NCBI GenBank assembly: GCA_947179155.2
Contig: OX359286.1
Location: forward strand, 11,442,024 to 11,506,023
DNA from: Hedera helix
Taxonomy: Eukaryota > Streptophyta > Magnoliopsida > Apiales > Araliaceae
DNA length: 64,000 nucleotides
Reading direction: 5' to 3'
Below the pieces are notes generated by a model. It saw only the letters and a program-made list of their open reading frames with translations. It had not been told where the DNA came from and did no database searches. The position numbers and the translations under genes were made by a program. Positions 61,556 through 64,000 of the stretch are shown piece by piece. How positions within the stretch are numbered: position 1 is the first letter of the stretch; every line of letters starts with the position of its first letter.

Positions 61556-61572
61556 TTCACCCCTCCTTAAAA
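61556..61572 (-). promoter_or_regulatory. Element B polypurine tract
   Basis: The minus strand reads TTTTAAGGAGGGGTGAA directly before the LTR, preceded by GGGGACGAAATT. This is the plus-strand primer and a signature shared with LARD 1. Confidence 0.88.
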
Positions 61573-61602
61573 GAATTTCGTCCCCGAAATTAACTTATAC
61601 AA

Positions 61603-64000
61603 TTAAGAAAATAAATGTGGATATTCTATCTTCATTTTATCTTCTAGTTCCCACGTTGCTTCTTCGATGGATTGATTTCTCCATATGACCTTGACTGAAG
61701 GTATGACCTTGTTTCGCAAGACTTGTTCCTTCCTATCAACAATTTTAACAGGAATCTCTTCGTAGCTTAGATCCTTCTCGATTTGAATGGGTTCATAGCT
61801 GATGACGTGTTTGTAATCGGGTTTATAGGGACGTAATACTGAAACATGAAATACATTATGTATATGTTCCAGCTCTGGAGGTAAGGCTACTTCATAAGCT
61901 ACTTCACCTATTCTTCGTAATATTTCGAATGGTCCTATAAACCTTGGACTCAGTTTTCCTTTCTTTCCAAAACGAATCTTTCCTTTCCAGGGAGATACTT
62001 TTAGGAAAACATGACTACCAACTTCAAAGTCTCTCTTTTGTCGATGTAGATCGGCATATCTCTTCTGTCTTTCTTGAGCAGCTCGTAACCTCAGTTGAAT
62101 TGTTCGAACTACCTCCGCTGTTTGTTGAACCAATTCTGGCCCAAGCATCTTCCGTTCACCAACTTCGTCCCAACACATCGGTGTTCTACACTTTCTTCCA
62201 TATAGGGCTTCATATGGTGGCATTCCTATACTAGCGTGATAACTATTGTTGTAAGAGAATTCTACCAGAGGTAAGTGATCTTCCCAACTTCCCTCAAAAT
62301 CCATCATACAAGCTCTCAACATATCCTCCAAGGTTTGGATAGTCCTTTCACTTTGACCATCTGTTTGCGGGTGATAAGCAGTACTCATTCTCAATTGTGT
62401 GCCTAGATGTTCTTGAAGACTTTTCCAAAAGTTCGATGTGAACCTTGGGTCTCGATCTGACACAATTGAAACTGGCACGCCATGTCTAGAGATAACCTCC
62501 TTAATGTATAGCTTGGCTAATCGATCCAAAGTGAACTTAACCTTAATTGGTAAAAAGTGAGCTGACTTGGTTAGTCTATCCACTATTACCCAAATGGCAT
62601 CATGACCCTTCTGTGTGGTTGGTAGGCCTACTACAAAATCCATTGTAATATGCTCCCATTTCCACTCTGGAATCTCTAACGGTTGTAACAATCCGCTTGG
62701 TCTTTGATGCTCAGCTTTAACTTGCTGACATGTCAAACACCTACTAACGAATTCAGCCACCTCTCTTTTCATGTTTGGCCACCAGAAATGTTGACTTATG
62801 TCTTTGTACATTTTGGTACTGCCTGGGTGTACTGAAAACTTAGTACTATGTGCTCCTGACATGATTTCTTCCTTGAGTTCTTGAACTGCAGGAATCCAAA
62901 TTCTAGATTCAAATCTTATGATTCCCTCCTTGTCCATCTTGTATTTGCCGTTTATAACCTCTGTTGACTTTTTCAACTTCCTATAATTTCCATCCTCCTC
63001 TTGGATTTTCTTAATGTTACCCAACAAGGTTGAGTGATCTTCCATTATGAACAATTTCCTTGTCGAGACTGAAGGAACTCTCACTTCTATGTCGAGTCTA
63101 GCGAACTCTTTAATCAATTCCTCCTGAGTTGTTAATACATTTAACTTCTCTTGATTCTTCCTACTCAAAGCATCTGCAACTACGTTGGCTTTTCCTGGAT
63201 GATATAGGATTTCACAATCATAATCCTTAATCAATTCCAACCATCGTCTTTGCCTCATATTCAACTCTCGTTGTGTAAAAATATACTTTAAACTCTTGTG
63301 ATCTGTATAAATTTCACACTTCTCCCCGTACAAGTAATGCCTCCAAATCTTCAAAGCAAATACTACCGCCGCTAATTCTAGATCGTGAGTAGGATACCTT
63401 AACTCATAATCCTTTAGCTGTCGCGAAGCATAAGCTATTACTTTGCCATGTTGCATTAAAACACAACCTAATCCTTTATGTGAGGCATCACTATAGACTA
63501 CAAGACCTCCACTATTATCAGGTAGTGATAATACTGGTGCCTCACTTAGCCTCTTCTTTAGCTCTTGAAAGCTCTTTTCACATTTATCTGTCCAAGCATA
63601 CTTCACGGTCTTCCTGGTTAAGTTGGTTAATGGGGTTGCTATCTTTGAAAAATCTTGAATGAAACGTCTATAGTACCCCGCTAAACCTAAGAAACTTCTC
63701 ACTTCAGTTGGGGTCTTTGGTTGTTCCCAGTTTATTACTGCTTCTATCTTTGATGGATCCACTGAAACTCCACTCTTGTCAATCACATGACCTAAGAACT
63801 GAACTTTCTCTAGCCAGAACTCACATTTTGAAAATTTGGCATAGAGTTGTTCCTTTCGTAAGGTTTCTAGTACACTTCTTAAGTGTATAGCATGTTCTTC
63901 CAGTGTTTTCGAGTATATAAGAATATCGTCGATGAACACCACAACATACTTGTCTAAGCAAGACCTAAAAACCCTATTCATCAAGTCCATGAATGCTGCC
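61603..64000 (-). CDS. pol: Ty3/gypsy Pol, C-terminal part: RT end, RNase H, integrase, chromodomain
   Basis: The frame enters from the right edge and is open for at least 795 codons from the Met at 63990 to TAG at 61603-61605. Numbered from that Met: the RT catalytic FIDD at 19-22, the RT thumb with FLGHVI and RSFLGLAGYYRRFI, RNase H with Asp168 (YSDAS), Glu205, Asp230 (TDHKS) and Asp273 (VADALSRK), integrase zinc finger His381, His388, Cys418 and Cys421, catalytic Asp451, Asp512 and Glu548 (35 residues between the last two), GPF at 686-688, and a chromodomain at about 743-794 ending EEATWELEDKM. The N-terminal part, and therefore the true start, is outside the window. All visible catalytic residues are present with no stop, so this may be a functional protein. 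It would copy the RNA and insert the DNA; chromodomains of this type can bind modified histone tails, which fits insertion into satellite heterochromatin. Confidence 0.95.
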   Translation of the reverse strand, partial: AAFMDLMNRVFRSCLDKYVVVFIDDILIYSKTLEEHAIHLRSVLETLRKEQLYAKFSKCEFWLEKVQFLGHVIDKSGVSVDPSKIEAVINWEQPKTPTEVRSFLGLAGYYRRFIQDFSKIATPLTNLTRKTVKYAWTDKCEKSFQELKKRLSEAPVLSLPDNSGGLVVYSDASHKGLGCVLMQHGKVIAYASRQLKDYELRYPTHDLELAAVVFALKIWRHYLYGEKCEIYTDHKSLKYIFTQRELNMRQRRWLELIKDYDCEILYHPGKANVVADALSRKNQEKLNVLTTQEELIKEFARLDIEVRVPSVSTRKLFIMEDHSTLLGNIKKIQEEDGNYRKLKKSTEVINGKYKMDKEGIIRFESRIWIPAVQELKEEIMSGAHSTKFSVHPGSTKMYKDISQHFWWPNMKREVAEFVSRCLTCQQVKAEHQRPSGLLQPLEIPEWKWEHITMDFVVGLPTTQKGHDAIWVIVDRLTKSAHFLPIKVKFTLDRLAKLYIKEVISRHGVPVSIVSDRDPRFTSNFWKSLQEHLGTQLRMSTAYHPQTDGQSERTIQTLEDMLRACMMDFEGSWEDHLPLVEFSYNNSYHASIGMPPYEALYGRKCRTPMCWDEVGERKMLGPELVQQTAEVVRTIQLRLRAAQERQKRYADLHRQKRDFEVGSHVFLKVSPWKGKIRFGKKGKLSPRFIGPFEILRRIGEVAYEVALPPELEHIHNVFHVSVLRPYKPDYKHVISYEPIQIEKDLSYEEIPVKIVDRKEQVLRNKVIPSVKVIWRNQSIEEATWELEDKMKIEYPHLFS

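Larger units (their letters stand above)
57442..64000 (-). mobile_element. Element B: Ty3/gypsy chromovirus (Tekay/Del-like), 3' part
   Basis: The window holds the complete 3' LTR (57442-61555), the polypurine tract and the last 2.4 kb of pol on the minus strand. The rest of pol, gag and the 5' LTR lie beyond base 64000. Integrase followed by a C-terminal chromodomain, the GGGGACGAAATT phrase before the polypurine tract, and the TGT...ACA termini fit plant chromoviruses. The LTR is unusually long and matches that of element A, so B-type elements are the likely source of proteins for A. Confidence 0.92.

Noticed and set aside
61944..62234. 96-codon plus-strand frame opposite pol
   Set aside because: It lies entirely within the antisense of the integrase region of Pol and has no independent support.

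Overview
The window looks like repeat-dense heterochromatin from a flowering plant. The basis is a Ty1/copia remnant, a plant-type L1 LINE whose ORF1 resembles DUF4283 proteins, Ty3/gypsy elements of chromovirus (Tekay/Del-like) type with tRNA-iMet primer sites, telo-box motifs in LTRs, and an AT-rich satellite of about 160 bp. I cannot name the species. I see no host protein gene, tRNA gene or rRNA gene.

Layout: (1) 1-3660, a decayed Ty1/copia element on the minus strand, with its 3' LTR running off the left edge and its 5' LTR missing. (2) 3661-4055, a possible copia leader with a TA microsatellite. (3) 4056-13636, about 60 head-to-tail copies of the 160-bp satellite. (4) 13637-31100, a dead L1 LINE inside the satellite. 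It is itself broken by a 2.5-kb LTR fragment (15061-17535) and by a complete LARD-like element (20074-30433) with two 4227-bp LTRs, a 1906-bp non-coding interior and a GGTGC target duplication. (5) 31101-37223, the satellite again in the same orientation. (6) 37224-43852, a second non-autonomous long-LTR element, here called A, whose right LTR is deleted and truncated. (7) 43853-57440, about 85 satellite copies in the opposite orientation. (8) 57442-64000, element B, with an LTR of about 4.1 kb of the same family as A followed by an intact pol 3' half (RT end, RNase H, integrase, chromodomain) that leaves the window at the right.

How the parts relate: the satellite is the substrate into which LINE, A and B inserted. 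B encodes the kind of machinery that A and the LARD lack, so B, or a sibling, is the plausible helper of A. The two non-coding interiors share short collinear modules although they encode nothing. The A/B LTRs carry a TATA box followed by several stem-loops that should lie in the transcribed leader. The satellite shows higher-order periodicity (about 2.1-2.4 kb in array 1, about 960 bp in arrays 2 and 3). The satellite open frames start at TTG, drift by one base per 160-bp unit and are not regarded as genes.
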